The notes: a model not told the origin generated them from the letters alone. A stretch of DNA of 64,000 bases from Hydractinia symbiolongicarpus (GCF_029227915.1 NC_079877.1:25879851-25943850), one strand, 5' to 3'; positions 1 to 8,158 are shown, numbered from the stretch's first letter. Numbers and translations: made by a program.

Positions 1-2
1 AA

Positions 3-452
3 AAAGCAAAAGAATATGCCGATAACAACAGATACACACAAGAACAAGAACTAAACATCGGTGACCGCGTTCTGGTGAAACAGAAAAAGATAAACAAAGT
101 GACACCTCCTTTCAATCCGAATCCATACCACGTTACTGATATCAAAGGAACGATGATCACTGCGATGAATAAGGAAACAGAACACCAGATCACCCGCAAC
201 ATATCTCATTTCAAACCAATTCCAGATACTGCCAAACATGTGCCAATAAAAATAGACACTGAGGATGAGGATAATGAGGAACACCATGTTACCGTTCACA
301 GACCTGAACTTGAGAATGGCGGCCCCAAATCTACTTCTAAAACAACCATGACAAACAACTCTGCGTCACAGCGAACGTCGAAAGAACCGCAGTCGAGAAA
401 GACATATCCAAAACGATATAGAAGACCAATACAAGAATGGAAAACACACTAA
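3..452 (+). CDS. Ty3/gypsy-type retrotransposon pol, integrase C-terminal end (5' partial)
   Basis: This reading frame is open from the window edge to a stop at 452, so only the C-terminal ~149 residues are visible. It starts within the integrase: the stretch reading GDRVLVKQ, then PFNPNPYHV, then an ITRNISHFKPI-like segment is the usual SH3-like tail of Ty3/gypsy integrases, which binds the DNA ends during insertion of the cDNA. The last ~70 residues are low-complexity and basic (SKEPQSRKTYPKRYRRP), as is common at the end of these polyproteins. A purine-rich tract and a TG that could begin an LTR follow at 573-583, supporting a retrotransposon 3' end. The catalytic core lies outside the window. 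The family call is confident; whether the element is intact cannot be judged. Confidence 0.8.
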   Translation, partial: KAKEYADNNRYTQEQELNIGDRVLVKQKKINKVTPPFNPNPYHVTDIKGTMITAMNKETEHQITRNISHFKPIPDTAKHVPIKIDTEDEDNEEHHVTVHRPELENGGPKSTSKTTMTNNSASQRTSKEPQSRKTYPKRYRRPIQEWKTH

Positions 453-572
453 CCAATGAACTTTCAAGACATCTGTAGATAGCAATTCGACAGACGTTTA
501 GACAGACACGTAGTTATGTTAGAAATTTATGTTATGTATAGGACAAGTTGCTTCTCTTTTGTTTTGCTGTTT

Positions 573-678
573 CAGGGGAAGATGTTATAGCGAATACACA
601 CTTTAATGGAGTACACGCTATACGATGGAGAACATGTCGAAAACAAGTACGAAAGAAGAACTGTAAATATGATTATTT
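573..678 (+). repeat. polypurine tract and start of gypsy 3' LTR (truncated)
   Basis: The tract CAGGGGAAGA (573-582) is immediately followed by TGTTATAGCG, the expected layout of a plus-strand priming site and the 5' edge of a 3' LTR. The putative LTR runs about 100 bases before sequence homologous to Polinton DNA polymerase begins, so it is probably cut off by the Polinton copy or a rearrangement. The bases at 453-572 are the short 3' untranslated part of the retroelement. Confidence 0.5.
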
Positions 679-1400
679 TTGAGAATAGATTATGTTGAAC
701 ACACGTGTCCTCAGTTTTTAACACAAACGTATTGTGGGTATACGGCAAAGTTGAAAGGCAACTTGTTCTACGGGAAGATGATTGAAGATTTGGCAAGGCA
801 TGCAAATACAAGGGATGAAAAGGAGGTTCACGCTGCTCTGCGAAGCCCGTACCTTGAGGACCTTGAAGAGATTGGGAATGCGTATGAGGTAAGAAGGGGC
901 AAGCACAAATGTACTATCGATAGAGCCTACCAGTGCGGATCGCGGTATATCAACTCGCGAAGTTGCGCATGCTCGAATTTTACTATAATATTCTCGACAA
1001 GTACGTGGATCGTCGAGACTTCAAATACATTTACATGGGCACCGACAGTGCATATTTTGCCATCTCCGGGGAAGAGTTGAGGGATGTCGTTCGTTCCGAA
1101 CTGCTTGACGAGTATGATGAAGATGCTCGTCACTGATAAGTACTCGAGTCGAACAGGAGGGTTATTTAAAGCGGAATTTATTGGGTTTCGGATGATTGCC
1201 CTGATGGCCAAGTGTTATTTCGTTGAAGGTAAAAAGGGTACTAAATTCTCATGTAAGGGCATGTCAAAGAGACAAAATGCTGTGACCTGGGGTAGATACC
1301 TGAGTGCGCTGAAGGGTGGTTTGGTCATGGCTAAAAACGTAGTTTTTCGGGTACATGGGCAGGATATGATCACGTAAGAACAAAACAAGCTTGTGCTCTC
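679..1400 (+). pseudogene. Polinton family-B DNA polymerase, C-terminal fragment, plus arm
   Basis: Fragments of a protein-primed family-B DNA polymerase lie in three frames. The first (to ~930) contains LFYGKMIEDLARH and a segment ending TIDRAYQCG. The second (933-1136) contains VYQLAKLRMLEFYY and then the palm motif C region. The third (1084-1377) contains FKAEFIGFRMIAL and FRVHGQDMIT. These match the palm and thumb of Polinton polymerases, which replicate the element. At least two frame breaks (near 930 and 1110-1135) interrupt it, and the palm motif reads GTDSAY where the family has DTDSxY, so the first metal-binding aspartate is lost. The N-terminal and exonuclease parts are absent here but partly present on the opposite arm (8750-10003). 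It is dead as a polymerase. Confidence 0.85.
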
Positions 1401-1423
1401 CGCCTTCGGGAAAAGGTGAGAAA

Positions 1424-1687
1424 ATGGCAAAAGCACTGTCAACCAACGTGGTCAATCTGTATGCAAGCATGATTAGAAGCGTCCTGGATATCGATAGCGT
1501 TGAGGAACTAAGGAGAGATATCGAGGAAGACCCTGTAATGTGCGACTCCATGACAGATCTAGGTATCATGGTGTACTGTACTATTGAGAGGTGTTTAGCC
1601 CCGCTCCTGGTCCTGTCTCACACGGCCAGGCATATGACCAAAAAGAAACAGGATGCGGAGAAGGAGGTGGAGGAGACGGCGCTATAA
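1424..1687 (+). CDS. Polinton small protein A (unknown function), plus arm
   Basis: An 87-residue ORF starting at ATG 1424 with MAKALSTNVVNLY and ending in a lysine- and glutamate-rich tail. I do not recognise its family. It is worth keeping because a close copy lies on the minus arm at 8416-8159, most substitutions are conservative and the frame is intact in both, which suggests it was a real gene of the element. It contains a hydrophobic central stretch (LGIMVYCTIERCLAPLLVLS) that could be a helix or a membrane segment. It sits between the polymerase and gene B, and gene B's putative ATG follows its stop by only a few bases. In this arm the gene that precedes A on the other arm (F) has been deleted, and A directly follows the broken polymerase. 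Confidence 0.55.
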   Translation: MAKALSTNVVNLYASMIRSVLDIDSVEELRRDIEEDPVMCDSMTDLGIMVYCTIERCLAPLLVLSHTARHMTKKKQDAEKEVEETAL

Positions 1688-1692
1688 GATAA

Positions 1693-2535
1693 ATGAGTGA
1701 AGAAGAGCAAAAGCAAAAAAAGAGAATCATTACAAAGCCTCCAAAACATCCGCGCCCCAGGAACACAAGTTGGCTGCACTGATGAAGAAGAAGAAGGAAG
1801 AAAAAAAGCAACAACTGGGTACTATAGAGCCTGCAGTCAAAGCCTCTTCCGGGGATAGTTCTATACAGTCGGTTCACATATATGGGGTCGAAACGCCATC
1901 ACTGTTGATGTTTTACTGAAGTAACCTACTGCGATACCGGCTGTATCCTTATGAAATAGAATGCATTACAAACCATTACCACTACCACGTGGTACGGATC
2001 AAATAAAATGGATATTATTCTATTTGTAACGAATTAACATGTTATGCATAATAATTGTATTATATAACACGACTGTCAATATAACTCTTGTTATTTCATC
2101 AATTTTTGATTTCAAACCCCTTATGTTTTTAGTCTTTTTTACGATTTTAATTGCTCCTTTGGCTATTTTATTTCAGTTCGCCCGGCCCTTTGTTACGCAC
2201 TTGGCCCTGAACAGACTCTACTCGCCGCGTAGTTCACCAATCAAAAAAAATTTGATTCTATCACGGATCAATTTCACTACTCGAGCAGAAAGCGGTACAA
2301 GAAACAAGGCCTGTGCGTCTGATGAAGCCCTTGTTTCTTAGGTCATCCCTTTACCCACACAACATCCTTTCTCTACATACGATACTTCGAATCCTCCACT
2401 GGAGATTAGGGACACCCAATCAAAAAACATTTGTTATAAATTTGGCAGGGGTAAAAATGAAGCCCGAAACACTGCACCAGAGCCCCAACAGGGGACACAA
2501 GGCAAAAGCCAGCCAAATATCGATATTTTAAAAAT
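1693..2535 (+). pseudogene. Polinton small protein B, plus arm, split by an insertion
   Basis: An ATG at 1693 opens a short basic frame (MSEEEQKQKKRIITKPP...) that stops at about 1782. The conserved continuation, with AALMKKKKEEKKQQLG, AVKASSGDSS and SVHIYGV, is in another frame up to ~1890. The expected membrane segment (visible on the other arm as LAVLAIGVGVWYKF) is missing here: about 540 bases of unrelated AT-rich sequence (1893-2430) intervene, and the end of the gene resumes at ~2435 with KFGRG followed by a charged tail that ends near 2540. From the two arms the ancestral protein looks like a small protein with a basic/glutamine-rich N-terminus and one membrane helix. The function is unknown. 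The frame break near 1770 is also present in the minus-arm copy. Confidence 0.5.
1893..2430. other. insertion within plus-arm gene B, unidentified
   Basis: AT-rich sequence absent from the matching place in the minus arm. It carries only short non-homologous ORFs (2039-2341 on the plus strand, hydrophobic, no family recognised). I see neither clear terminal repeats nor a target-site duplication, so it is an unexplained insertion. Confidence 0.4.
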
Positions 2536-2546
2536 GCAGTAAATAA

Positions 2547-2835
2547 ATGAGTGCAAGCAATGTAACACCAAAGGAAGCGATGGTTATTGACTCTTTATGG
2601 GAGTCTGTCAGGCTCGTCTCGTACACTATCCTGATCGTTATGGGAGCAAAGAAAACTTTGGGGGTTTCTAGACCCGGGGTCATGATGGACCTGGAAGATG
2701 GTCTTAAACTAGCTGGTATATGATGGCAGCGATCCTGTTCGATGAATATGCAATTAAGCAGGGGTGATACAAAAAACACTGATATCTCCAAAATAGACCG
2801 CCCGGTGAAATTTCTATTTGTCTCTATGCAAAATA
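2547..2835 (+). pseudogene. Polinton membrane-like protein C, plus arm
   Basis: Starts at ATG 2547 (MSASNVTPKEAMVIDSLWES). The conserved hydrophobic part, VSYTILIVMGAKKTLGV, follows. The frame closes at a TGA near 2725 because one base is missing relative to the minus-arm copy, which reads on through AAILFDEYAIKQGW to a lysine-rich end. The other arm shows an ancestral length of about 100 residues with two moderately hydrophobic helices. A structural or membrane role in the virus-like particle is possible but unproven. It is followed closely by gene D (ATG 2842). Confidence 0.5.
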
Positions 2836-2841
2836 GAAATA

Positions 2842-3260
2842 ATGGAAGAGGCCAAGAAGTGTTCAAAATGTAAACACTTTCTTTCCTTCGGCAATTTTAG
2901 GATCAAGCTTAAAGGTCAACCAACGAGGACATGCATAAAATGCCTCGATCCTAGCAGGGCGTCAAAGGAGCCCCCATCAAAGACAGAGATCCACCTGTAA
3001 AGAGTGTGGGGGGAGGCAAATTTGTCACCATCAAAGGGTGAGATCCCAGTGTAAAGAATGCAAGTGAAGACAAATATTCCCCCATCAAAGGCAGAGGGCC
3101 TATTGCAAAGACTGTGGGGGAGTCAGATTTGTCCCCATCAAAGACAAGCTCTGCCCTGCCTGTAGGGGGTCCTTGGTGAATAACCACGGGGGTACATGGG
3201 TATGTTGGTCATGCTTTGAAGTATACCCGAAAATTCACAATCGAAAGTTGAGCAACTATT
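2842..3260 (+). pseudogene. Polinton zinc-binding protein D with CxH..CKxC repeats, plus arm
   Basis: From ATG 2842 the protein begins MEEAKKCSKCKHFLSFGNF and continues to CIKCLD, a CxxC...CxxC treble-clef or ribbon-like start. The frame stops at 3000, but downstream in changing frames are three to four ~60-base repeats with the pattern HQRxRSxCKECGG (about 2968-3150), then a final CPACRGS with a cysteine- and tryptophan-containing end (to about 3260). Repeats of this CxH/CKxC kind occur in proteins of large DNA viruses and algae. They probably bind zinc and perhaps nucleic acid. The other arm keeps the repeat start in frame, so the breaks here are secondary. Exact function unknown. Confidence 0.55.
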
Positions 3261-3265
3261 AGTAA

Positions 3266-3826
3266 ATGGATGTCGTAAGAGATCCGCATACGGCAAATTT
3301 CACAGGGCCTACAAGCTTCGGAAAAACACAACGCGTCCTGGATCTGCTGGAAAATGAATCCAGGCACCACTATCACAATATAGTGATACTTTGCCCTACC
3401 CTACGGTGGAATGCCACCTACCTTGAAAGAGCCTCACTTTGGAAGGATAGCTATGTGTTCCTGATAGACCCAGGAAATGAGCTGTTTGAATGGATCCAAA
3501 AATTATCCTCATTATCGGCAGAAGAGGACACCTTGTTTGTAGTCGATGATTGTATAGCGAACGAGGATTTCGACAAGCGGAGACAGTCCCTGCTTGAACT
3601 TGCTATCTGCGGTAGGCACAGAAAGCATAGTTGGTGGCTCTTGACGCAATCATATACCGCCTTCCCCAAGAATCTGAGGAGACAGAAAAAAGCCTTGTTT
3701 TTATGGTACCCCCACGAAAAAAGCGACATGAAGATGATCGATGAGGAAACGAACTTGATAACGGACATGGATGAGATCAAAGTTGAGCTGAAAAAATTCA
3801 AACATGTGTGCCTTTTTGTAAGATAG
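3266..3826 (+). CDS. Polinton A32-like DNA-packaging ATPase (E), plus arm
   Basis: A 186-residue ORF from ATG 3266, uninterrupted. Residues 14-21 are GPTSFGKT, a Walker A P-loop, and residues 89-95 are TLFVVDD, a Walker B with an acidic pair. A GRHRKHSWWLLTQSY segment (117-130) matches the sensor/arginine region typical of the FtsK-HerA A32 family. This family powers genome packaging into capsids in Polintons and nucleocytoplasmic DNA viruses. At 186 residues it is a little short of usual family members (about 200-250) but has all the key motifs. It lies between zinc protein D and the MSV199 genes. A deleted copy is fused to D on the minus arm. This is the only apparently intact enzyme gene of the pair; with the rest of the element broken it is unlikely to act. 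Confidence 0.85.
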   Translation: MDVVRDPHTANFTGPTSFGKTQRVLDLLENESRHHYHNIVILCPTLRWNATYLERASLWKDSYVFLIDPGNELFEWIQKLSSLSAEEDTLFVVDDCIANEDFDKRRQSLLELAICGRHRKHSWWLLTQSYTAFPKNLRRQKKALFLWYPHEKSDMKMIDEETNLITDMDEIKVELKKFKHVCLFVR

Positions 3827-3895
3827 GAGCACCCCAGGACCTGGAGCATCATCGAATGACCATACAAATGATCTACTTTTTGAGATGACAAAAAG

Positions 3896-4555
3896 ATGTC
3901 ATCTCAAAAGCTTGTTACGGTGCTTGCCCCATACGTAGAAATTATATACGACGATTTTGGGGCTCCATGGTTCAAAAGAGCCGACCTGGAGAGATTTTAA
4001 AATATTCCAAATCTTAGGCAGTACGGTCTTAATCGCAACATGACAATATCAAGGGCGAAAAAGGAAGGCATGCAGGGAACTATACCCGACGGGTACAGTT
4101 CTTCGGGTATGCTGGGAGGGGGAAAAATGGACACGATATATTTATTTCCGCCGAAGCCGTCACGGAAATCCTGGTTCGATGTAAAAGCTTGGATGCCATT
4201 AAAATTGCCGGGCGATGTGGTATGGAAATCAAAAGTTTTATCTAAGAAGGAGGGCACTATTTACAACATCCGCACCGCTTTTGACGGCGAAGATATGGTA
4301 ACGCAGCATCGTATTGATGGATATAGGATCAACCTGCACTTCCTGAGGTATAGGTTGGCTATCGAATGCGATGAATTTGGACATGCTGACAGGGATATAG
4401 GCTATAAGGTAAAAAGGCAAAAACATATTGAGCAAGCCTTGGGATGCACCTTCATACGATATAACCGCGATGCCCCTAACTTCTCCATTTTTCACATCAT
4501 TAACAAAATGTATCGCTATATGTTTGACGAATTCAACCCGGGGACTAGGTCTTAA
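3896..4555 (+). pseudogene. Polinton MSV199-like DNA-binding plus PD-(D/E)xK-like nuclease (G), plus arm
   Basis: Opens at ATG 3896 (MSSQKLVTVLAPYVEIIYDD) and reads to an in-frame TAA near 3998, then continues in the same frame to 4555, giving about 219 codons. The minus-arm copy has a serine codon at the stop position, so this looks like a nonsense mutation. The N-terminus (APWFKRADLERF, NIPNLRQYGLN) resembles the MSV199/BRO-N-type DNA-binding domain. The C-terminal third (HRIDGYRINLHFLRYRLAIECDEFGH ... IRYNRDAP, broken by a few residues) has the spacing of a PD-(D/E)xK-type nuclease fold with an ECDE core, as in other MSV199 proteins. The likely role is DNA cleavage or repair during replication, but this is inference from fold-like motifs. 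Confidence 0.7.
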
Positions 4556-4634
4556 ACGGGCGCTTTTTAATACCCTTGTGGGTATTAAAAGCATCACATT
4601 GATAAACTCCTGCCAAGTATTAGTATATAGAAAG

Positions 4635-5450
4635 ATGTCGTCGCAAGTTTCGTTATTCAATACAGTGCCCGCAGGAGCCATCGAGACTTTGTTTGATGAA
4701 CAAGATCGACCTTTTTTTAGACGCGCCGATCTTGGTAGGTTTCAGGGGATTGCCGATATAATACGCATTTTTCAACATTTAGCCGAAGAAACCACAACAA
4801 GGCAAGAAGTTGTAGGACAGAAGGGTGGGGGTGGCACCCCCATACGTTTTAGAGGGTCAAATCAGCATGACGTCTTCGTTACGTTCAATGGGGCCATCGA
4901 AATTGTTGTAAAGTCAAAAAAGCCTAGGGCCGTAACCTTGACAAAATGGTTGGCCAGGAAGGGTGTGGAGAGATTACGGGAAGAGCTTACCGCGGCAATC
5001 GAAGACAGGGATGTTAACATTGTCATTCTCGAGAACGATCTTGACTCCAGGGATGAACAATTCGTGGAGCTGGGGTACGAACTCGAAGTACAGACCCTGG
5101 AAAATGCAAGGCTTAGGGAAAGACATGTACCCAATGCCCGGGACCCGGGTATTGATAACGTTATCATCATCCACCGTAAGCACAGCGCACAGGATGACGA
5201 CGAATACCATCATCTTCCCTATTACTGCACGCGTGTTCAGAGGCGTAATATTAGCAGGCAGAGAATGTTGTTCAGTGACAATTACCCAGGCGCGGAGGAG
5301 ATTGTCGTCATCGACAACCCAAACGGTATACAAGCCTTTAATCGGTTCGAAGAGGAGGGACATGTTGAACGTTTCGGAAACTATTTCAGGCTTATCGATC
5401 TTACCCGAGATAACCTGTACGATTTGGGTGTTCCGGCATTGAAGTATTAG
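4635..5450 (+). CDS. Polinton MSV199 / DUF3627-like protein (H), plus arm
   Basis: A 271-residue ORF from ATG 4635 (a longer upstream frame overlaps gene G and is not needed). Residues ~18-105 (ETLFDEQDRPFFRRADLGRF, then VGQKGGGGTP and HDVFVTFNGAIEIVV) resemble the MSV199 domain of iridoviruses, poxvirus-like viruses and BRO proteins. Residues ~110-170 are charged and probably coiled-coil (RLREELTAAIEDRD, DLDSRDEQFVELGYELEVQ). The last ~100 residues (NVIIIHRKHSAQ, YYCTRVQRRNI, EIVVIDNPNGIQAFNRF) match the DUF3627-type C-terminus that commonly follows MSV199. Such proteins are thought to bind DNA and regulate genes. The frame is intact here, and a truncated copy lies at 6437-6612 on the other strand. 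It follows gene G closely, giving two MSV199 genes in series. Confidence 0.75.
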   Translation: MSSQVSLFNTVPAGAIETLFDEQDRPFFRRADLGRFQGIADIIRIFQHLAEETTTRQEVVGQKGGGGTPIRFRGSNQHDVFVTFNGAIEIVVKSKKPRAVTLTKWLARKGVERLREELTAAIEDRDVNIVILENDLDSRDEQFVELGYELEVQTLENARLRERHVPNARDPGIDNVIIIHRKHSAQDDDEYHHLPYYCTRVQRRNISRQRMLFSDNYPGAEEIVVIDNPNGIQAFNRFEEEGHVERFGNYFRLIDLTRDNLYDLGVPALKY

Positions 5451-5544
5451 GCAGACGCTAATTTTTTCACCACCCGCAAGGGTAGTTAAAAAAACTTTTT
5501 GACCCTTTCATCTATATGTTAAAAGGTAGTGAAATATCAAAAAG

Positions 5545-6021
5545 ATGGAAGCCTGTGTGCAAAAAAAGCTATTAGGGGATTATGATATTCGGGTACCTGT
5601 GCTGCATTGCTGTATAAAGGCAGGATCAGTAACTGGTCATTGCTTTACCTGCCTAGAAAATTTTAGGTATCGAAATGGGAAATACTATACGGACGAAGAT
5701 CTTTTGCACAGGGTAGCATCAGGCGAAAAAGCATGGGCAACATTTGCAAGAAGCGAGATCGATGATGATATTGAGGATGATATTGAACGCCTAGTGCTCT
5801 ATATTGATTCAGTTAAGGAGAATAAGTATGGGGCACTCTGTTACGAGCTTATCAAAGATAGGGCGTTGAAGTTGTCGGGTTTGGCTGATATAGAAACAAT
5901 AGGTAATATCCTCAATTTTCCTATACCGGATAGGCGATTGATTTGGACATTGAGCCCGATGTCATCAAGGGTATTGTTTATGGATACTAATTCTATACTG
6001 AACCACCCTTACTGTATATAA
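5545..6021 (+). CDS. Polinton-associated unknown protein I, plus arm
   Basis: A 158-residue ORF from ATG 5545 after a ~95-base gap that includes a run of T and A. I do not recognise it. It has cysteines near the start (LHCCIKAG, GHCFTCLENFRYRNG), which could bind zinc, and a central acidic block (EIDDDIEDDIERLVLYID). It resembles a small cytosolic protein, with no signal peptide or membrane segment. There is no copy on the minus arm, so its membership in the element rests on position and similar base composition only. Confidence 0.4.
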   Translation: MEACVQKKLLGDYDIRVPVLHCCIKAGSVTGHCFTCLENFRYRNGKYYTDEDLLHRVASGEKAWATFARSEIDDDIEDDIERLVLYIDSVKENKYGALCYELIKDRALKLSGLADIETIGNILNFPIPDRRLIWTLSPMSSRVLFMDTNSILNHPYCI

Positions 6022-6081
6022 GAGATCAGGGTAAGGAGTTAAAGGATGAACCCTTGGACGTACTTCTGAAAATACTCTTTA

Positions 6082-6240
6082 TCACTCCTTCACACCCTCC
6101 GGAGGCATCTGAACATCATCAGGAATAAGCATCAGCTCTTCCGAAACGAAGCTCCTTTCGGGACCATCCTTTAGGTAGTATGAAAGACGACTACCCATCA
6201 CGTATACCATTGTAAAGGGTCTCAACAATACCAAGACTTC
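6082..6240 (-). pseudogene. Polinton integrase C-terminal end, inverted piece
   Basis: Read on the minus strand this ends with YYLKDGPERSFVSEELMLIP and PDDVQMPPEGVKE, the extreme C-terminus of the retrovirus-like integrase family encoded by Polintons. The remaining upstream part of the same C-terminal region lies on the plus strand directly beside it (6233-6436). The two fragments are therefore in opposite orientation with a break at about 6240. The catalytic core (zinc finger and DDE) is not present in the window. Confidence 0.65.
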
Positions 6241-6436
6241 TATGATTGGCATGAAACCCAACAAGGCCATCAAGCTCGAAGATGTCCCACTTGCAAAAAG
6301 CAAAGAATATCCCGAAGAGAAGCCTCTACCAGAGAATGGCCTCTATCTCTATCTTCTACAACCCGGAGAAGAGCGTGGTGACTCTAAAAGACGCGCAACC
6401 GACGCCTTTTACAGCAAACATGCTTACAGGCTGGAT
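6233..6436 (+). pseudogene. Polinton integrase, penultimate C-terminal piece
   Basis: The plus frame reads IGMKPNKAIKLEDVPLAKSK, then PLPENGLYLYLLQPGEE, then KRRATDAFYSKHAYRLDRI, a characteristic stretch of Polinton-type integrases, in which the tail is thought to contact target DNA. It ends abruptly at about 6436, where sequence homologous to gene H (minus orientation) begins. It marks one breakpoint of the inverted pair. Confidence 0.7.
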
Positions 6437-6625
6437 AGGATCTGACTTTACAACAACTTCGATGGCCCCATTTAACGTAACGAAGACGTCATGCTGATTT
6501 GACCCTCTAAAACGTATGGAGGTGCCACCCCCACCCTTCTGTCCTACAATTTCTCGCCTTGTTGTGGTTTCTTCGGCTAAATGTTGAAAATTGTGTATTA
6601 TATCGGCAATCCCCAAAAGCCTACC
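6437..6625 (-). pseudogene. Polinton MSV199 protein H fragment, minus arm
   Basis: On the minus strand it reads IADIIHNFQHLAEETTT..., VGQKGGGGTSIRF and FVTLNGAIEVVVKSD, nearly the same as residues ~35-95 of the intact copy at 4635-5450. Both its N-terminal end and its C-terminal half are missing. The cut at the right side (about 6625) joins it to the remnant of nuclease gene G, and the cut at 6437 joins it to the integrase piece. Confidence 0.75.
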
Positions 6626-7065
6626 AAGATATTACCTCATAGCCTATAACCCTGTCAGCATGTTTTTAAATTCATCGCATTCGATAGCAAACCTATACCT
6701 CAGGAAGTACAGGTCAATCCTATATCCATCAATACGATGCTGCGTCACCATATCTTCGCCGTCAAAAGCGGTGTGGATGTTGTAAATGGTGCCCTCCTTT
6801 TTAGATAAAACTTTTGATTTCCATACCACAACGTCCAGCAATCTTAATGGCATCCAAGCTTTTACATCGAACCAGGATTTCCGTGACTGCTTGGGCGGAA
6901 ATAAATATATCGTGTCCATTTCTTCCCCCTCCCAGCATATCTGAAGAACTGTACCCTTCGGGTATAGTTCCCTGCATGCCCTCTATTTTCGCCCTTGATA
7001 TTGTCATGTTGCGATTAAGACCGTACTGCCTAAGATTTGGAATATTTGAAAACCTCAATCGTCGT
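6626..7065 (-). pseudogene. Polinton MSV199/nuclease G fragment, minus arm
   Basis: Two frames on the minus strand cover the gene: the first with RFSNIPNLRQYGLNRNM to SSSDMLGGG (about 7060-6915), the second with MDTIYLFPP, then TAFDGEDMVTQHRIDGYRI and FAIECDEF (6919-6660). A base change after GGG shifts the frame. It ends soon after the ECDE core, so the last ~45 residues seen in the plus arm, including the conserved IRYN segment, are deleted. At its right edge it abuts a shortened ATPase copy without the usual start codon of G. Confidence 0.7.
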
Positions 7066-7621
7066 ATAAGAACAAGGCTTTTTTCTGTCTCCTCAGATTC
7101 TTGGGGAAGGCGGTATATGATTGCGTCAAGAACCACAAACTATGCTTTCTGTGCCTACCGCTGATAGCAAGTTCAAGCAGGGACTGTCTCCGCTTGTCAA
7201 AATCCTCGTTCGCTATACAATCATCGACTACAAACAAGGTGTCCTCTCCTGCTAATAATGAGGATAAATTTTGTATCCATTCAAACAGCTCATTTCCTGG
7301 GTCTATTAGGAACACATAGCTATCCTTCCAAAGTGAGGCTCTTTCAAGGTAGGTGGCATTCCACCGTAGGGTAGGGCTAAGTATCACTATATTGTGGATA
7401 CAGGTGGATCTCTGTCTTTGATGGGGGCAAATTTGACTACCCTCACATTCTTTACAGGTGGATCTTATCCTACCATGGGGGCACTTTGTACGCTCCTTTG
7501 ACGCCCTGCTAGCATCGAGGCATTTTATGTATGTCCTCGTTGGTTGACCTTTAAGCTTGATCCTAAAATTGCCTAAGGAAAGAAAGTGTTTATATTTTGA
7601 ACACTTTTTGGCCTCTTCCAT
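7055..7621 (-). pseudogene. in-frame D-E fusion: zinc-protein start joined to middle of packaging ATPase, minus arm
   Basis: From ATG 7621 the minus frame is open for about 188 codons. It begins as gene D (MEEAKKCSKYKHFLSLGNF; one zinc cysteine of the plus-arm copy is tyrosine here) and keeps the start of the repeats (CPHGRIRSTCKEC, ICPHQRQRSTC). Then, with no frame change, it becomes ATPase sequence from HNIVILSPTLRWN through Walker B (TLFVVDDCI) to RRQKKALFL. The deletion removed the remaining D repeats and the ATPase N-terminus including Walker A, so ATP binding should be lost. The open frame is probably chance, though a chimeric protein cannot be excluded without RNA data. Confidence 0.7.
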
Positions 7622-7930
7622 TATTTCTATTTTGCATAGAGACAAATAGAAATTTCACCGGGCGGTCTATTTTGGAGATATCAGTGTTTTTGTACCACCC
7701 CTGCTTAATTGCATATTCATCGAACAGGATCGCTGCCGTCATATACCCAGCTAGTTTAAGACCTTCTTCCAGGTCCATCATGGCCCTGGGTCTAGAAACC
7801 CCCAAAGTTTTCTTTGCTCCCATAGCGATCAGGATAGTGTACGAGACGAGCCTGACAGACTCCCATAAAGAGTTAATAACCATCGCTTCCTTCGGTGTTA
7901 CCCCTGCCAAATTTATACCAAACGCCTACT
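7590..7930 (-). pseudogene. Polinton membrane-like protein C, minus arm
   Basis: Minus-strand frame with TPKEAMVINSLWES, VSYTILIAMGAKKTLGV, then GLKLAGYMTAAILFDEYAIK and a basic end. It is the better preserved copy of C in the window: the conserved frame is open throughout. Its original start codon has been lost because a deletion fused the end of gene B to it (the sequence for KFGRG runs straight into TPKEAM). Its end overlaps the D start (7621). Confidence 0.55.
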
Positions 7931-8155
7931 CCTATGGCAAGCACCGCCAAAGTTCCGACCCCATATATGTGAACCGACTGTATAGAGCTATCCCCAGAAG
8001 AGGCTTTGACTGCAGGCTCTATAGTACCCAGTTGTTGCGTTAATTCTTCCTTCCTCTTCTTCATCAATGCAGCCAACTTGTGTTCTTGGGGCGCGGACGT
8101 TTTGGAGGCTTTGTAATGATTCTCTCTTCCTGCTTTTGCTCTCCTTCACTCATTT
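7873..8155 (-). pseudogene. Polinton small membrane protein B, minus arm
   Basis: ATG at about 8155 starts MSEGEQKQEERIITKPP and stops after ~29 codons, as in the plus arm. The conserved downstream part (AALMKKRKEELTQQLG, AVKASSGDSS, SVHIYGVGTLAVLAIGVG then VWYKFGRG) lies in another frame. It shows one clear hydrophobic helix near the end, so the ancestral protein was probably a small tail-anchored or single-pass protein. The frame break is at the same position as in the plus-arm copy, so either both arms derive from one already broken copy, or a short start frame and a separate second frame are genuine. Confidence 0.5.
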
Positions 8156-8158
8156 ATC

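Noticed and set aside
4428-4634. N-terminal extension of gene H (longer frame from 4428)
   Set aside because: It overlaps conserved gene G on the same strand and lacks similarity to MSV199 proteins. The ATG at 4635 fits the family start.
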